A DNA stretch of 64,000 bases. Source: Pseudomonas sp. GM48 (GTDB lineage Bacteria > Pseudomonadota > Gammaproteobacteria > Pseudomonadales > Pseudomonadaceae). Positions 53,969 through 63,647 of this stretch are shown piece by piece. Below the pieces are notes generated by a model. That model had not been told where the DNA came from. It saw nothing but the letters and a program-made list of their open reading frames with translations, and did no database searches. The position numbers were made by a program, and so were the translations under genes. The stretch lies in NCBI RefSeq assembly GCF_000282335.1, contig NZ_AKJM01000099.1:1-64000 (forward strand), in the 5' to 3' direction. Positions within the stretch are counted from its first letter, which is position 1. Each line of letters starts with the position of its first letter.

Positions 53969-54604
53969 ATGCCGTTGTCCAACGTTCACATCATCCATCA
54001 GGACGCCGCCGTATTGGTGGTGAACAAGCCGACCCTGTTGCTCTCTGTCCCTGGCCGGGCCGATGACAACAAGGACTGCCTGATCACCCGCCTGCAAGAA
54101 AACGGCTACCCGGAAGCGCGAATCGTCCATCGGCTGGACTGGGAAACTTCCGGCATCATCCTGCTGGCCCGCGACCCGGACACCCATCGCGAGCTGTCTC
54201 GGCAATTTCACGACCGCGAAACCGAAAAGGCCTACACCGCCCTGTGCTGGGGTCAGCCGGAACTGGACAGCGGCAGCATCGACCTGCCATTGCGTTACGA
54301 CCCGCCGACCAAGCCACGCCATGTGGTCGACCATGAATTCGGCAAACATGCGCTGACCTTCTGGCGCGTGCTCGAACGTTGCGGCGACTGGTGCCGCGTC
54401 GAACTGACACCGATCACCGGCCGCTCCCACCAGTTGCGCGTGCACATGCTCTCGATTGGTCATCCGCTTCTGGGCGACGGGCTCTACGCCCATGAACAAG
54501 CGCTGGCAGCCTGGCCGCGCCTGTGCCTGCACGCCAGCATGCTCACCTTCACCCACCCGCAAAGTGGTGAGCGCCTGCGATTCGAGTGCCCGGCACCGTT
54601 TTAA
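53969..54604 (+). CDS. RluA family pseudouridine synthase
   Basis: 211 residues. Catalytic D57 in the HRLDWETSG motif and the ITGRSHQLRVHM block. No S4 domain, as in the small RluA-type enzymes that modify 23S rRNA and tRNA. It follows minE after a REP. The closest match by gene order is rluA, but the exact target is not provable here. Confidence 0.9.
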   Translation: MPLSNVHIIHQDAAVLVVNKPTLLLSVPGRADDNKDCLITRLQENGYPEARIVHRLDWETSGIILLARDPDTHRELSRQFHDRETEKAYTALCWGQPELDSGSIDLPLRYDPPTKPRHVVDHEFGKHALTFWRVLERCGDWCRVELTPITGRSHQLRVHMLSIGHPLLGDGLYAHEQALAAWPRLCLHASMLTFTHPQSGERLRFECPAPF

Positions 54605-54608
54605 ACAT

Positions 54609-54696
54609 GTGGGAGCGGGCTTGCTCGCGAAAGCGGTGTAACAGTCACTATTGATGTTGACTGACACTACGCCTTCGCGAGCAAGCCCGCTCCCAC
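54609..54696. repeat. REP doublet, family B
   Basis: GTGGGAGCGGGCTTGCTCGCGAAAGCGG and inverse. Confidence 0.9.
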
Positions 54697-54802
54697 AGGG
54701 TTCTCTGGCAGGCTCAATATCGGAGCCCGCCCCAACATCAGCCCACCGCCATTTCCGCAACCAATACGTTAAACTGGCGCCACTGCTGTCTGGAGCTACT
54801 TT

Positions 54803-56092
54803 ATGCGCGAAGAGTTGAACCAAGGCCTGATCGATTTCCTCAAGGCCTCCCCTACCCCGTTCCATGCCACCGCCAGCCTTGTTCAGCGCCTGGAAGCGGC
54901 GGGTTATCAACGCCTCGACGAGCGCGAGCCGTGGAATACCGAAGCCAACGGTCGCTACTACGTCACCCGCAACGACTCTTCGATTGTCGCGATCAAAATG
55001 GGCCGCCATTCGCCGTTGCATGGCGGTATTCGCCTGGTTGGCGCCCACACCGACAGTCCGTGCCTGCGCGTCAAGCCACAACCGGAACTGCAACGCCAGG
55101 GCTTCTGGCAACTGGGTGTTGAAGTCTATGGCGGCGCACTGCTGGCGCCATGGTTCGACCGTGACCTGTCCCTGGCCGGCCGCGTGACCTTCCGTCGTGA
55201 TGGCAAGGTCGAGAGCCAGTTGATCGACTTCGAGGCTCCGGTCGCGATCATTCCGAACCTGGCAATCCACCTCAACCGTGAGGCCAATATGGGTTGGGCA
55301 ATCAACGCCCAGACCGAACTGCCGCCGATCCTCGCGCAATTTGCCGGTGACGAGCGCGTGGACTTCCGCGCGGTGCTCACCGATCAACTCGCCCGCGAAC
55401 ACGGCCTGAACGCTGATGTGGTGCTTGATTACGAGCTGAGTTTCTACGACACCCAAAGCGCTGCGGTCATTGGCCTGCATGGCGACTTCATCGCCGGCGC
55501 ACGCCTGGACAACTTGCTGTCGTGCTACGCCGGCCTGCAAGCGCTGCTGACCGCCGACACCGACGAAACTTGCGTGCTGGTCTGCAACGACCACGAAGAA
55601 GTCGGTTCCTGTTCGGCCTGCGGTGCCGACGGCCCGATGCTTGAGCAAACCTTGCGTCGCCTGCTGCCTGAAGGTGATGAATTCGTACGCACCATTCAGA
55701 AATCCCTGCTGGTTTCGGCTGACAACGCCCACGGCGTGCATCCAAATTACGCCGACAAACACGATGCCAACCACGGCCCGAAACTCAACGCCGGCCCGGT
55801 GATCAAGGTCAACAGCAACCAGCGCTACGCCACCAATAGCGAAACCGCCGGGTTCTTCCGCCATCTGTGCATGGCTGAAGAAGTGCCGGTGCAGAGTTTC
55901 GTGGTGCGCAGTGACATGGGCTGCGGCTCGACCATCGGCCCGATCACTGCCAGCCATCTGGGTGTACGCACCGTGGACATCGGCCTGCCGACGTTCGCCA
56001 TGCACTCGATCCGCGAATTGTGCGGCAGCCACGACCTGGCGCATCTGGTCAAGGTTCTGAGCGCGTTCTACGCCTGCCGCGAGTTGCCGTAA
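54803..56092 (+). CDS. apeB: M18 family aminopeptidase
   Basis: 429 residues. Metal site His in GAHTDSPCLRV, the Glu of DHEEVGS and the last His in GLPTFAMHSIREL; TET-type dodecamer family (M18). Cytosolic removal of N-terminal acidic or neutral residues. Start ATG behind GGAGCTAC. Monocistronic, REP on both sides. Confidence 0.94.
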   Translation: MREELNQGLIDFLKASPTPFHATASLVQRLEAAGYQRLDEREPWNTEANGRYYVTRNDSSIVAIKMGRHSPLHGGIRLVGAHTDSPCLRVKPQPELQRQGFWQLGVEVYGGALLAPWFDRDLSLAGRVTFRRDGKVESQLIDFEAPVAIIPNLAIHLNREANMGWAINAQTELPPILAQFAGDERVDFRAVLTDQLAREHGLNADVVLDYELSFYDTQSAAVIGLHGDFIAGARLDNLLSCYAGLQALLTADTDETCVLVCNDHEEVGSCSACGADGPMLEQTLRRLLPEGDEFVRTIQKSLLVSADNAHGVHPNYADKHDANHGPKLNAGPVIKVNSNQRYATNSETAGFFRHLCMAEEVPVQSFVVRSDMGCGSTIGPITASHLGVRTVDIGLPTFAMHSIRELCGSHDLAHLVKVLSAFYACRELP

Positions 56093-56123
56093 CCTGGTGC
56101 AACACTAAGGGTGAGACACCTTT

Positions 56124-56254
56124 GTGGCGAGGGAGCTTGCTCCCGCCGGGTTGCGAAGCAGCCCCAAATTCAGATTTCGCGGTCTGTCAGATAGACCGCG
56201 CAAGTCTCAATTACGACTGCTGCGCAGTCGGACGGGAGCAAGCTCCCTCGCCAC
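56124..56254. repeat. REP doublet, family C
   Basis: GTGGCGAGGGAGCTTGCTCCCG and inverse, inner GGGTTGCGAAGCAGCCCC and ACTGCTGCGCAGT arms. Confidence 0.88.
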
Positions 56255-56353
56255 AAAAAATTGCGCTGCACATGGCTCATTTCTGACACCCATCACGCCG
56301 GCCGCGGCAAAAGCCGCCTAGACTTCAAGTATTTCTTCGACAAGGCTGTCTCC

Positions 56354-56530
56354 ATGATTTCGATGTCTACCTTTCACGCCATGCTAATCCCGATTCTTGC
56401 CGGGATGATCCTGCTGGCCGTCGGCTTCAACTTTCGCGACAAAAATGCCGGTGTGTTCACCATGTGGATCGGCATGCTGAGCATCCTCGCGACCGTGGTG
56501 ATCAAGATCCTCGCCAAACTCAACGAATAA
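56354..56530 (+). CDS. small membrane protein, 58 residues
   Basis: Two hydrophobic helices (about 8-26 and 35-54) around FRDKNAGVF. ATG at 56354 has AAGG at 8 bases; Met 3 codons later is an alternative. No family recognised. It precedes the MscS gene in the same orientation. Confidence 0.65.
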   Translation: MISMSTFHAMLIPILAGMILLAVGFNFRDKNAGVFTMWIGMLSILATVVIKILAKLNE

Positions 56531-56608
56531 TTCATCACCCTTGGCTCGCATTGATTTTGACGGGCTCGTACACTCGGTCGATCCGCTCCTTGCGAGGTTG
56601 ACCGCCTA

Positions 56609-58765
56609 GTGTTCGTTCGTCTTTTTGCCCTGCCGTGCTTTTTCCTTATCTGCCTGATGACGCTGCTGCCAGTGGCGCCTGCCCAGGCGGCCGGCCTGCC
56701 AAGCCTGCTCAGCGGCCAGACCAAGGCGCAGCCCGAAGCACAGGAACCGCTGGGGCAATCCCTGGACGAAGTGATCAAGTCACTGGAGAACGATCAGCAA
56801 CGCAGCAAACTGCTGGCCGATCTGAAAAGGCTCCGTGACACCACCAAACAGGCACAGCCGGTTACCGAAGAAGGCGTGCTGGGCTTGATTGGCGGAACCC
56901 TGGCCACTATCGAGAAGAAATTTTCCGGCGACGACAGTCCGCTCACGCGCTGGTCCAGCGAGTTCGATCAGGCCCGGGAAGAGTTGATGGCGCTGGCGCT
57001 GCCGGCCAATGAATGGCTGCCCATGCTCTTTGCCTTCGCCATGATCCTGATGGTCTGGAGCCTGCTGGCCGCGGCACTGATCTGGATCAGCCACCGCGTG
57101 CGGATGCGTTTCGGCCTGACCGAAGAATTGCCGCAGCACCCCAGGGCCCTGGACATGTTGCGCTTCGCCTTGCGCAAGCTCGGGCCATGGTTGATCGCCC
57201 TGGTGATCACGATTTACATGAGCTACGCCCTGCCCTCGTCCCTGGGTAAAAGCCTGGCCATGGTGCTGGCCTATGCACTGGTGGTCGGCACCTGCTTCTC
57301 GGCCATCTGCGTGATTGCCTTTTCCCTGCTCGACGGTCCACACCGCCACCGCGCCTTGTACATCCTGCGGCACCAGGCGTTTCGGCCGCTGTGGCTGATC
57401 GGCAGCTTCGCCGCGTTTGGCGAAGCGCTGAGCGATCCAAAACTGGTCGACAGCCTCGGCAGCCATCTGGCCCATACGGCTGCCACGGTTGCCAACGTCC
57501 TGGCAGCCTTGTCCACCGCCCGGTTCATCTTGCGTTTCCGCCGCCCGATCGCCCACCTGATCCGCAACCAGCCGCTGTCCCGACGCCTGACCCGCCGCGC
57601 CCTCAACGACACCCTGTCGATTCTCGGCACCTTCTGGTACGTACCGGCGCTGGTGCTGGTGGCCATTTCCCTGTTCGCGACGTTCATTTCCGCCGGTGAT
57701 ACCAGCACCGCCCTGCGCCAGTCGCTGATCTGCACCGTGTTGCTGGTGTTGTGCATGGTCATCAATGGCCTGGTACGCCGCCACGCCCTCAAGCCCCAGC
57801 GCGGCATCCGGCGTTACGCCGTGTATTCGGAACGGCTGAAAAACTTCTTCTACACCATCCTCCACCTGTTGGTGTGGCTGGCCTTTATCGAGCTCGGCCT
57901 GCGGGTCTGGGGCATGTCGTTGATCCGTTTTACCGAAGGCGATGGCCATGAAGTCAGCGTCAAACTGTTCAGCCTCGCCGGTACGCTGCTGTTCGCCTGG
58001 CTGATCTGGATTCTCAGCGACACCGCCGTGCACCACGCCCTCACCCGCTCGCGCAAAGGCCTGGCCAATGCCCGCGCGCAGACGATGATGCCGCTGATCC
58101 GCAACGTGTTGTTCGTGGCGATTTTCATCGTTGCGTCGATTGTCGCACTGGCGAACATGGGCATGAACGTCACACCGCTGCTGGCCGGTGCCGGTGTGAT
58201 CGGCCTGGCCATCGGTTTTGGTGCACAGTCGTTGGTGGCCGACCTGATTACCGGGCTGTTCATCATCATTGAAGACTCACTGGCAATCGACGACTACGTG
58301 GATGTCGGCGGCCACCTCGGCACAGTCGAAGGCCTGACCATCCGCACCGTGCGCTTGCGAGATATCGATGGCATCGTCCACACCATTCCGTTCAGCGAAA
58401 TCAAAAGCATCAAGAACTACTCCCGGGAGTTCGGCTACGCAATCTTCCGCGTAGCCGTGCCCGCCAGCATGGACATCGACAACGCAATCAAACTGATGCG
58501 CGAAGTCGCCCAGAAAATGCGCACCGATCCGCTGCAGCGACGCAATATTTGGTCGCCGCTGGAGTTTCAGGGAGTGGAAAGTTTTGAGTCGGGCAACGCG
58601 ATCCTTCGCGCCCGCTTCAAGACTGCGCCAATCAAGCAGTGGGAGGTTTCACGGGCGTTCAATCTTTCGCTGAAACGACATATGGATGAAGCTGGACTGG
58701 ATTTGGCGACACCGAGGATGAGTATTCAAGTGATTACCGCAGGTGGTGGCCAGCAGAATGAATAG
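56609..58765 (+). CDS. mechanosensitive channel, MscS family (large, multi-helix)
   Basis: 718 residues, GTG start with GAGGTTG. Signal peptide or first helix to ~28, a charged periplasmic part (about 40-120), then about 11 membrane helices and the C-terminal MscS core: pore helix ANMGMNVTPLLAGAGVIGLAIGFGAQSLVADLITG and the beta domain DYVDVGGHLGTVEGLTIRTVRLRD. Relieves osmotic pressure. Similar in layout to YbiO/YnaI-type large channels. Confidence 0.9.
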   Translation: MFVRLFALPCFFLICLMTLLPVAPAQAAGLPSLLSGQTKAQPEAQEPLGQSLDEVIKSLENDQQRSKLLADLKRLRDTTKQAQPVTEEGVLGLIGGTLATIEKKFSGDDSPLTRWSSEFDQAREELMALALPANEWLPMLFAFAMILMVWSLLAAALIWISHRVRMRFGLTEELPQHPRALDMLRFALRKLGPWLIALVITIYMSYALPSSLGKSLAMVLAYALVVGTCFSAICVIAFSLLDGPHRHRALYILRHQAFRPLWLIGSFAAFGEALSDPKLVDSLGSHLAHTAATVANVLAALSTARFILRFRRPIAHLIRNQPLSRRLTRRALNDTLSILGTFWYVPALVLVAISLFATFISAGDTSTALRQSLICTVLLVLCMVINGLVRRHALKPQRGIRRYAVYSERLKNFFYTILHLLVWLAFIELGLRVWGMSLIRFTEGDGHEVSVKLFSLAGTLLFAWLIWILSDTAVHHALTRSRKGLANARAQTMMPLIRNVLFVAIFIVASIVALANMGMNVTPLLAGAGVIGLAIGFGAQSLVADLITGLFIIIEDSLAIDDYVDVGGHLGTVEGLTIRTVRLRDIDGIVHTIPFSEIKSIKNYSREFGYAIFRVAVPASMDIDNAIKLMREVAQKMRTDPLQRRNIWSPLEFQGVESFESGNAILRARFKTAPIKQWEVSRAFNLSLKRHMDEAGLDLATPRMSIQVITAGGGQQNE

Positions 58766-58770
58766 CCCGT

Positions 58771-58868
58771 GTAGGAGCGAGCTTGCTCGCGATGAACTCA
58801 AGAACACCGCGTTTAGCCAGTAAACACGCGTAATCGTTAACGACCATCGCGAGCAAGCTCGCTCCTAC
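58771..58868. repeat. REP doublet, family A
   Basis: GTAGGAGCGAGCTTGCTCGCGAT and inverse between the convergent channel and regulator genes. Confidence 0.9.
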
Positions 58869-58882
58869 AGGAAGGTCGGACG

Positions 58883-59596
58883 CTAGACAACATCCACACC
58901 GACATGAATCGCATCATGCCGCCAGAACTCCAGGTCGCAGTCGATCAACCGTTCATGCTGGTCATAGTTGACCCGGGCAATCTGTAAGCCCGGGCTACCT
59001 ACCGACACCTTTAACGCCGCCGCCGCATCCACCGACAACGCCGTGGGCACAATCTCGAAGCGCACCCGCCCGTAGTGCAAGTCGTAATGGCGCGCATACA
59101 ACTCGGTGATCGACTGATTCAAATCGAAATCGAGGATCCCCGGAAAGTATTGCGGATTCAGGTAGTGCTCCACATACAGCACCAGTCGCCCGTCGATGCG
59201 GCGTGAGCGGCAGATCTGAATCACGCTCGACAGCGCCGGCAATTGCAACCAGGCACAAACCGCCGCCGATGCCGGTTGCAATCGCGCCGAAATCACCTCG
59301 GTGGACGGAACCCGCCCCTGGGCGCTGACCATCGCGTGAAAGTGGCTGCGCTGCATGAGGTTGTACGCCAGGCGTGGCGGCGAGACGAACCAGCCGCGAC
59401 GCTCTTCGCGATAGATCTGCCCCTGTGACTCCAACTGCAACAATGCTTCACGCAAGGTGATCCGCGTGGTGCCGAACAATTCACTGAGTTTGCGTTCGGC
59501 CGGCAATTTACTGCCAGGCGCCAACAGACCGTGGTCGATCTGTTCCTGAAGCACTTGGCCAATGGCTGTCACCGCTTTTGTTGCCTCGTCACGCAT
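58883..59596 (-). CDS. GntR/UTRA family transcriptional regulator
   Basis: 237 residues; ATG behind AGGTAAC, the TTG one codon upstream is less likely. N-terminal GntR winged helix (about 10-72: KLPAERKLSELFGTTRITLREALLQLE) and a C-terminal UTRA ligand domain (about 95-235). Such PhnF/PhnR-type regulators sense phosphonates, phosphate esters or sugars. It is divergent from the ABC operon and has a TGGTCTAGACCA-like site at its own start and before the operon. Likely represses both. Confidence 0.88.
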   Translation of the reverse strand: MRDEATKAVTAIGQVLQEQIDHGLLAPGSKLPAERKLSELFGTTRITLREALLQLESQGQIYREERRGWFVSPPRLAYNLMQRSHFHAMVSAQGRVPSTEVISARLQPASAAVCAWLQLPALSSVIQICRSRRIDGRLVLYVEHYLNPQYFPGILDFDLNQSITELYARHYDLHYGRVRFEIVPTALSVDAAAALKVSVGSPGLQIARVNYDQHERLIDCDLEFWRHDAIHVGVDVV

Positions 59597-59610
59597 CAAC
59601 GTTACCTATC

Positions 59611-59622
59611 TGGACTAGACCA
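59611..59622. promoter_or_regulatory. UTRA-type operator, regulator side
   Basis: TGGACTAGACCA, 14 bases before the regulator start. It matches the TGGTATAGACCA site known for PhnF-type regulators at 10 of 12 positions. Confidence 0.5.
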
Positions 59623-59910
59623 GCACCAATTCGGGGCAGAACCGCAGCGTAAACCGGCTCATTCAATAGCCTGCAAGCGTAGGCAGCATAGATGACCGAG
59701 ATGTGACAAAGCTGCCCAACGGTCGCCGTTCTCTGGCTTCCTCGTCTTTCAACGACCTGCAATTCATCGGCCAAGTCCCTTGCCTGCCGGGGCCGTGACC
59801 ATGGTCTACGCTTAGCAGGCCACCCGCGATAGCGCTCAACAAAAAGTCATCCCGGGCGACGAGCGACATCAAAGTGTCATCCAGCCCCCTTAAATTGGCT
59901 CAGGTATTGC

Positions 59911-59922
59911 TGACCTAGACCA
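59911..59922. promoter_or_regulatory. UTRA-type operator, operon side
   Basis: TGACCTAGACCA, 47 bases before the substrate-binding protein start; right half-site TAGACCA identical to the other copy. Confidence 0.48.
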
Positions 59923-59969
59923 ACACAAACCGCAATCGCAGCGTTGAACACGACCCAAGGAGCTTCGGA

Positions 59970-61034
59970 ATGAAAAAGCTTTTCCTGGCATCACTGTTAG
60001 GCTCGACCATCGCAATGTGCACTGCCGCCATGGCGGCCGATGATCTGAAAACCCTGGAAGCCGCTGCAAAAGCGGAAGGCGCCGTCAACAGCGTCGGCAT
60101 GCCCGATGACTGGGCCAACTGGAAAGGCACCTGGGAAGACCTGGCCAAGACGTACGGCCTGAAACACATCGATACCGACATGAGCTCGGCCCAGGAGATC
60201 GCCAAGTTCGCCGCGGAAAAAGACAACGCCAGCGCCGACATCGGCGACGTCGGTGCAGCGTTCGGCCCGATCGCGGTCAAGCAGGGCGTGGTCCAGCCTT
60301 ACAAGCCTTCCACCTGGGATCAGGTGCCAGCCTGGGCCAAGGACAAGGACGGCAACTGGGCACTGGCCTACACCGGCACCATCGCTTTCATCGTCAACAA
60401 GAAGTTGCTGCACGGCTCCGAGGCGCCAACCAAGTGGGCTGACCTCAAGACCGGCAAATACAAAGTCTCCATCGGTGACGTGAGCACCGCAGCCCAGGCC
60501 GCCAACGGCGTACTGGCCGCGGCACTGGCCAACGGTGGCGACGAGAAAAACCTCAAGCCCGCCCTGGATCTGTTCGCTGACATCGCCAAGCAAGGTCGCC
60601 TGTCGATGTCCAACCCGACGATTGCCACCATGGAAAAAGGTGAAATCGAAGTCGGCGTGGTCTGGGACTTCAACGGCCTGAGCTACAAGGCCAAGATGGC
60701 CAATCCTGATGACTACGTGGTGTTGATTCCATCCGACGGCTCGGTGATTTCCGGTTACACCACCATCATCAACAAGTACGCGAAAAACCCGAACGCCGCC
60801 AAGCTGGCCCGCGAATACATCTTCAGCGACGCCGGCCAGATCAACCTGGCCAAGGGCAACGCCCGTCCGATTCGTGCCGAGCACTTCACACTGCCGGCCG
60901 ACGTGAAGTCCAAGCTGCTGCCTAACGAGCAGTACAAAAAGGTCACGCCGATCAAAGATGCGGATGCATGGGAAAAGACCTCCAAGGGCCTTCCTCAGAA
61001 GTGGCAGGAAGAAGTCATTATCAATATGCAGTAA
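59970..61034 (+). CDS. ABC transporter periplasmic substrate-binding protein
   Basis: 354 residues. Signal peptide MKKLFLASLLGSTIAMCTAAMA-AD, then a type 2 solute-binding fold of the Fe3+/thiamine/2-aminoethylphosphonate group (EAAAKAEGAVNSVGMPDDWANW start, LAYTGTIAFIVNKKL in the middle). First gene of the ABC operon. The ligand is unknown; the neighbouring cytoplasmic hydrolase and the UTRA regulator point to a phosphonate or phosphodiester. Confidence 0.87.
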   Translation: MKKLFLASLLGSTIAMCTAAMAADDLKTLEAAAKAEGAVNSVGMPDDWANWKGTWEDLAKTYGLKHIDTDMSSAQEIAKFAAEKDNASADIGDVGAAFGPIAVKQGVVQPYKPSTWDQVPAWAKDKDGNWALAYTGTIAFIVNKKLLHGSEAPTKWADLKTGKYKVSIGDVSTAAQAANGVLAAALANGGDEKNLKPALDLFADIAKQGRLSMSNPTIATMEKGEIEVGVVWDFNGLSYKAKMANPDDYVVLIPSDGSVISGYTTIINKYAKNPNAAKLAREYIFSDAGQINLAKGNARPIRAEHFTLPADVKSKLLPNEQYKKVTPIKDADAWEKTSKGLPQKWQEEVIINMQ

Positions 61035-61075
61035 CCGGGTAGATCCCCATTTCGGGATCTGATGGCGATCCAAAT

Positions 61076-61162
61076 GTGGGAGCGGGCTTGCTCGCGAAGG
61101 CGGCGTGTCATTCAACGGTGTATTGACTGACTCGACGCCTTCGCGAGCAAGCCCGCTCCCAC
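61076..61162. repeat. REP doublet, family B
   Basis: GTGGGAGCGGGCTTGCTCGCGAAGGCGG and inverse, inside the operon between binding protein and hydrolase genes; may set different expression of the two. Confidence 0.9.
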
Positions 61163-61211
61163 AGTGGATCGAGTGAGCTTCGAATATCTGTTACACGGAG
61201 TTTTTGCCCCT

Positions 61212-62018
61212 ATGAAGCACAACGTCATCCTTGTCGTGCTCGACGGCCTCAACTACGAGGTCGCCCGCCACGCCATGGGGCACCTGCAGGCGTACGTCGG
61301 CGCCGGACGCGCCGCCCTCTATAAACTTGAGTGCGAGTTGCCGGCCCTGTCCCGACCGCTTTACGAATGCATCCTGACCGGCGTTCCGCCCATCGACAGC
61401 GGTATCGTCCACAACAACGTTTCACGCCTGTCCAACCAGCGCAGCATTTATCACTACGCCACCGCTGCCGGCCTGACGACCGCAGCGGCGGCCTATCACT
61501 GGGTCAGCGAGCTGTATAACCGTTCGCCCTTCGTGGCGGCCCGGGATCGCCACACCGACAGCCCGGAACTGCCGATCCAGCACGGTCATTTCTACTGGAA
61601 CGATCACTACCCGGACTCGCACCTGTTCGCCGACGCCGAAAACCTGCGCCTGCGCCATGTGCCGAACTTCCTGTTGATCCACCCGATGAACATCGACGAC
61701 GCCGGGCACAAGCACGGCCTCGACACCCCGCAGTACCGCAACAGCGCGCGCTCGGCCGACATCATCCTGGCCGACTACCTGCAAGGCTGGCTCGATGCCG
61801 GCTATCAGGTGCTGGTCACCGCCGACCACGGCATGAACAACGACCGTTCCCACAACGGCCTGCTGCCGGAAGAGCGTGAGGTGCCATTGTTCGTGCTCGG
61901 TGACGCATTCAGCTTCAACGCCACTGCCGCGCCGAAACAGACCGAGATCTGCGGCACCGTCTGCGAGTTGCTGGGCGTGCCCCACGACAAACCGTTCTGC
62001 CGGGAGTTGCTCAAGTGA
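61212..62018 (+). CDS. alkaline-phosphatase-superfamily hydrolase, cytoplasmic
   Basis: 268 residues; ATG with GGAG upstream, a longer frame start is less likely. Nucleotide pyrophosphatase/phosphodiesterase fold: first metal Asp D11 (VLDGLN), probable nucleophile S47 in the PALSRPLYECILTGVPP block, D163 and H166 (DDAGHKHG), D205-H206 (TADHGMNND). No signal peptide, so it acts after uptake. Similar enzymes split phosphonoacetate or phosphodiesters. GTGA overlap with the permease gene ties it to the transporter. Confidence 0.86.
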   Translation: MKHNVILVVLDGLNYEVARHAMGHLQAYVGAGRAALYKLECELPALSRPLYECILTGVPPIDSGIVHNNVSRLSNQRSIYHYATAAGLTTAAAAYHWVSELYNRSPFVAARDRHTDSPELPIQHGHFYWNDHYPDSHLFADAENLRLRHVPNFLLIHPMNIDDAGHKHGLDTPQYRNSARSADIILADYLQGWLDAGYQVLVTADHGMNNDRSHNGLLPEEREVPLFVLGDAFSFNATAAPKQTEICGTVCELLGVPHDKPFCRELLK

Positions 62019-62860
62019 ATGCCATGACCCGCAGTAAATGGCTCGCTGCCCTGTGCCTGGTGCCCTTCGCACTGTTCTTTATCGTGTTCGAAATTGCCCC
62101 GCTGACCTGGGTGATGGTCAACAGCCTGCAATCGGAAGAATTCGGCTGGGGCCTGGCCAACTTCAGCAAAATCTTCAGCTCGAAGTTTTACCTGCAGGCG
62201 ATCCAGTACAGCCTTGAGATCAGCTTCTGGTCCAGCGTGTTCGGGATCATCATCGCCATACTTGGCGCCTACTCCCTGCGCAAGGTCGACTCGAAACTGC
62301 GCAACTTCGTCAACGCCTTCGCCAACATGACCAGCAACTTCGCCGGCGTGCCCCTGGCCTTTGCGTTCATCATCCTGCTCGGCTTCAACGGCAGTTTCAC
62401 CATCATGCTCAAGCAGGCCGGAATCATTCAGGATTTCAACCTGTACTCGAAAACCGGGCTGATCATTCTCTACACCTACTTCCAGATTCCCCTCGGCGTA
62501 CTGCTGCTGTACCCGGCCTTCGACGCCCTGCGTGAAGACTGGCGCGAGTCTGCCGAGCTGCTCGGCGCCAATGGCTGGCAGTTCTGGCGGCACATCGGTC
62601 TGCCGGTGCTGACCCCGGCATTGCTGGGCACGTTCGTGATCCTGCTGGCCAACGCCCTCGGTGCCTACGCCACGGTATATGCGCTGACCACCGGCAACTT
62701 CAACGTGCTGCCGATCCGCATTGCCGGGCTGGTGGCCGGGGACATTTCCCTCGATCCGAACCTCGCCAGCGCCCTGGCCGTGGTGCTGGTGGCATTGATG
62801 ACCCTGGTGACCATCGTGCATCAGTTGCTGTTGAAGAGGAGTTACCATGTCTCGCGTTGA
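62015..62860 (+). CDS. ABC transporter permease (first)
   Basis: 281 residues with 6 membrane helices; GTG start overlapping the hydrolase stop, an ATG at 62021 is an alternative. Binding-protein-dependent permease signature EAA-like loop RESAELLGANGWQFWRHIGLPVLTPA near residue 190. Partners with the next permease. Confidence 0.88.
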   Translation: MNAMTRSKWLAALCLVPFALFFIVFEIAPLTWVMVNSLQSEEFGWGLANFSKIFSSKFYLQAIQYSLEISFWSSVFGIIIAILGAYSLRKVDSKLRNFVNAFANMTSNFAGVPLAFAFIILLGFNGSFTIMLKQAGIIQDFNLYSKTGLIILYTYFQIPLGVLLLYPAFDALREDWRESAELLGANGWQFWRHIGLPVLTPALLGTFVILLANALGAYATVYALTTGNFNVLPIRIAGLVAGDISLDPNLASALAVVLVALMTLVTIVHQLLLKRSYHVSR

Positions 62861-63647
62861 ACTGGGGCCCGTCGGTGTCTACCACCGTGTCGTGGTGTAT
62901 TTGCTGTTTGCCATTCTGTTGTTGCCATTGTTCGGCACGTTGATCTACTCGATCGCCAGCAGTTGGTCGGCGACCATTCTGCCCAGCGGTTTCACCCTCA
63001 AGTGGTATATCCAGCTGTGGAGCGATCCACGCTTTCTGAATGCGTTCGGGCAATCGCTGCTGGTGTGCGTTGGTTCGTTGATTCTTTCGGTGGTGCTGAT
63101 TCTGCCGTTGCTGTTCGTGGTGCATTACCACTTCCCGAAACTCGACGCATTGATGAACATCCTGATCCTGCTGCCCTTCGCCGTGCCGCCGGTGGTGTCG
63201 TCCGTGGGGCTGTTGCAGCTCTATGGTTCCGGGCCGTTCGCCATGGTCGGGACACCGTGGATCCTGATCGGTTGCTACTTCACCGTGGCGCTGCCGTTCA
63301 TGTACCGGGCGATCACCAACAACCTGCAAGCGATCAACCTGCGCGACCTGATGGACGCCGCCCAGTTGCTCGGTGCCAGCACCTTTCAAGCAGCGTTCCT
63401 GGTGGTGTTGCCGAACCTGCGCAAGGGCCTGATGGTGGCACTGCTGCTGTCGTTCTCGTTCCTGTTCGGTGAGTTCGTGTTCGCCAACATCCTTGTCGGC
63501 ACCCGCTACGAAACCTTGCAGGTCTACCTCAACAACATGCGCAACAGCAGCGGTCATTTCACCAGTGCGCTGGTGATTTCCTACTTCTTCTTTGTGCTGG
63601 TCCTGACCTGGGCTGCCAATATCTTGAACAAGGACAAAAGCCAATGA
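62847..63647 (+). CDS. ABC transporter permease (second)
   Basis: 266 residues with 6 membrane helices, start ATG behind GAGGAG, overlapping the first permease by 14 bases. EAA loop MDAAQLLGASTFQAAFLVVLPNLRKG. Stop overlaps the ATPase gene (ATGA). Confidence 0.9.
   Translation: MSRVELGPVGVYHRVVVYLLFAILLLPLFGTLIYSIASSWSATILPSGFTLKWYIQLWSDPRFLNAFGQSLLVCVGSLILSVVLILPLLFVVHYHFPKLDALMNILILLPFAVPPVVSSVGLLQLYGSGPFAMVGTPWILIGCYFTVALPFMYRAITNNLQAINLRDLMDAAQLLGASTFQAAFLVVLPNLRKGLMVALLLSFSFLFGEFVFANILVGTRYETLQVYLNNMRNSSGHFTSALVISYFFFVLVLTWAANILNKDKSQ

Larger units (their letters stand above)
59597..59969. other. divergent control region of the UTRA regulator and ABC operon
   Basis: 373 bases with two operator-like palindromes and no gene. 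Confidence 0.65.

Noticed and set aside
53966..56044. 692-codon minus-strand frame spanning a pseudouridine synthase gene, a REP and apeB
   Set aside because: It runs through two real genes and a repeat, which no true gene would do.
56780..58036. 418-codon minus-strand frame opposite the MscS gene
   Set aside because: Gln/Gly/His-rich shadow of membrane-protein coding; no support.
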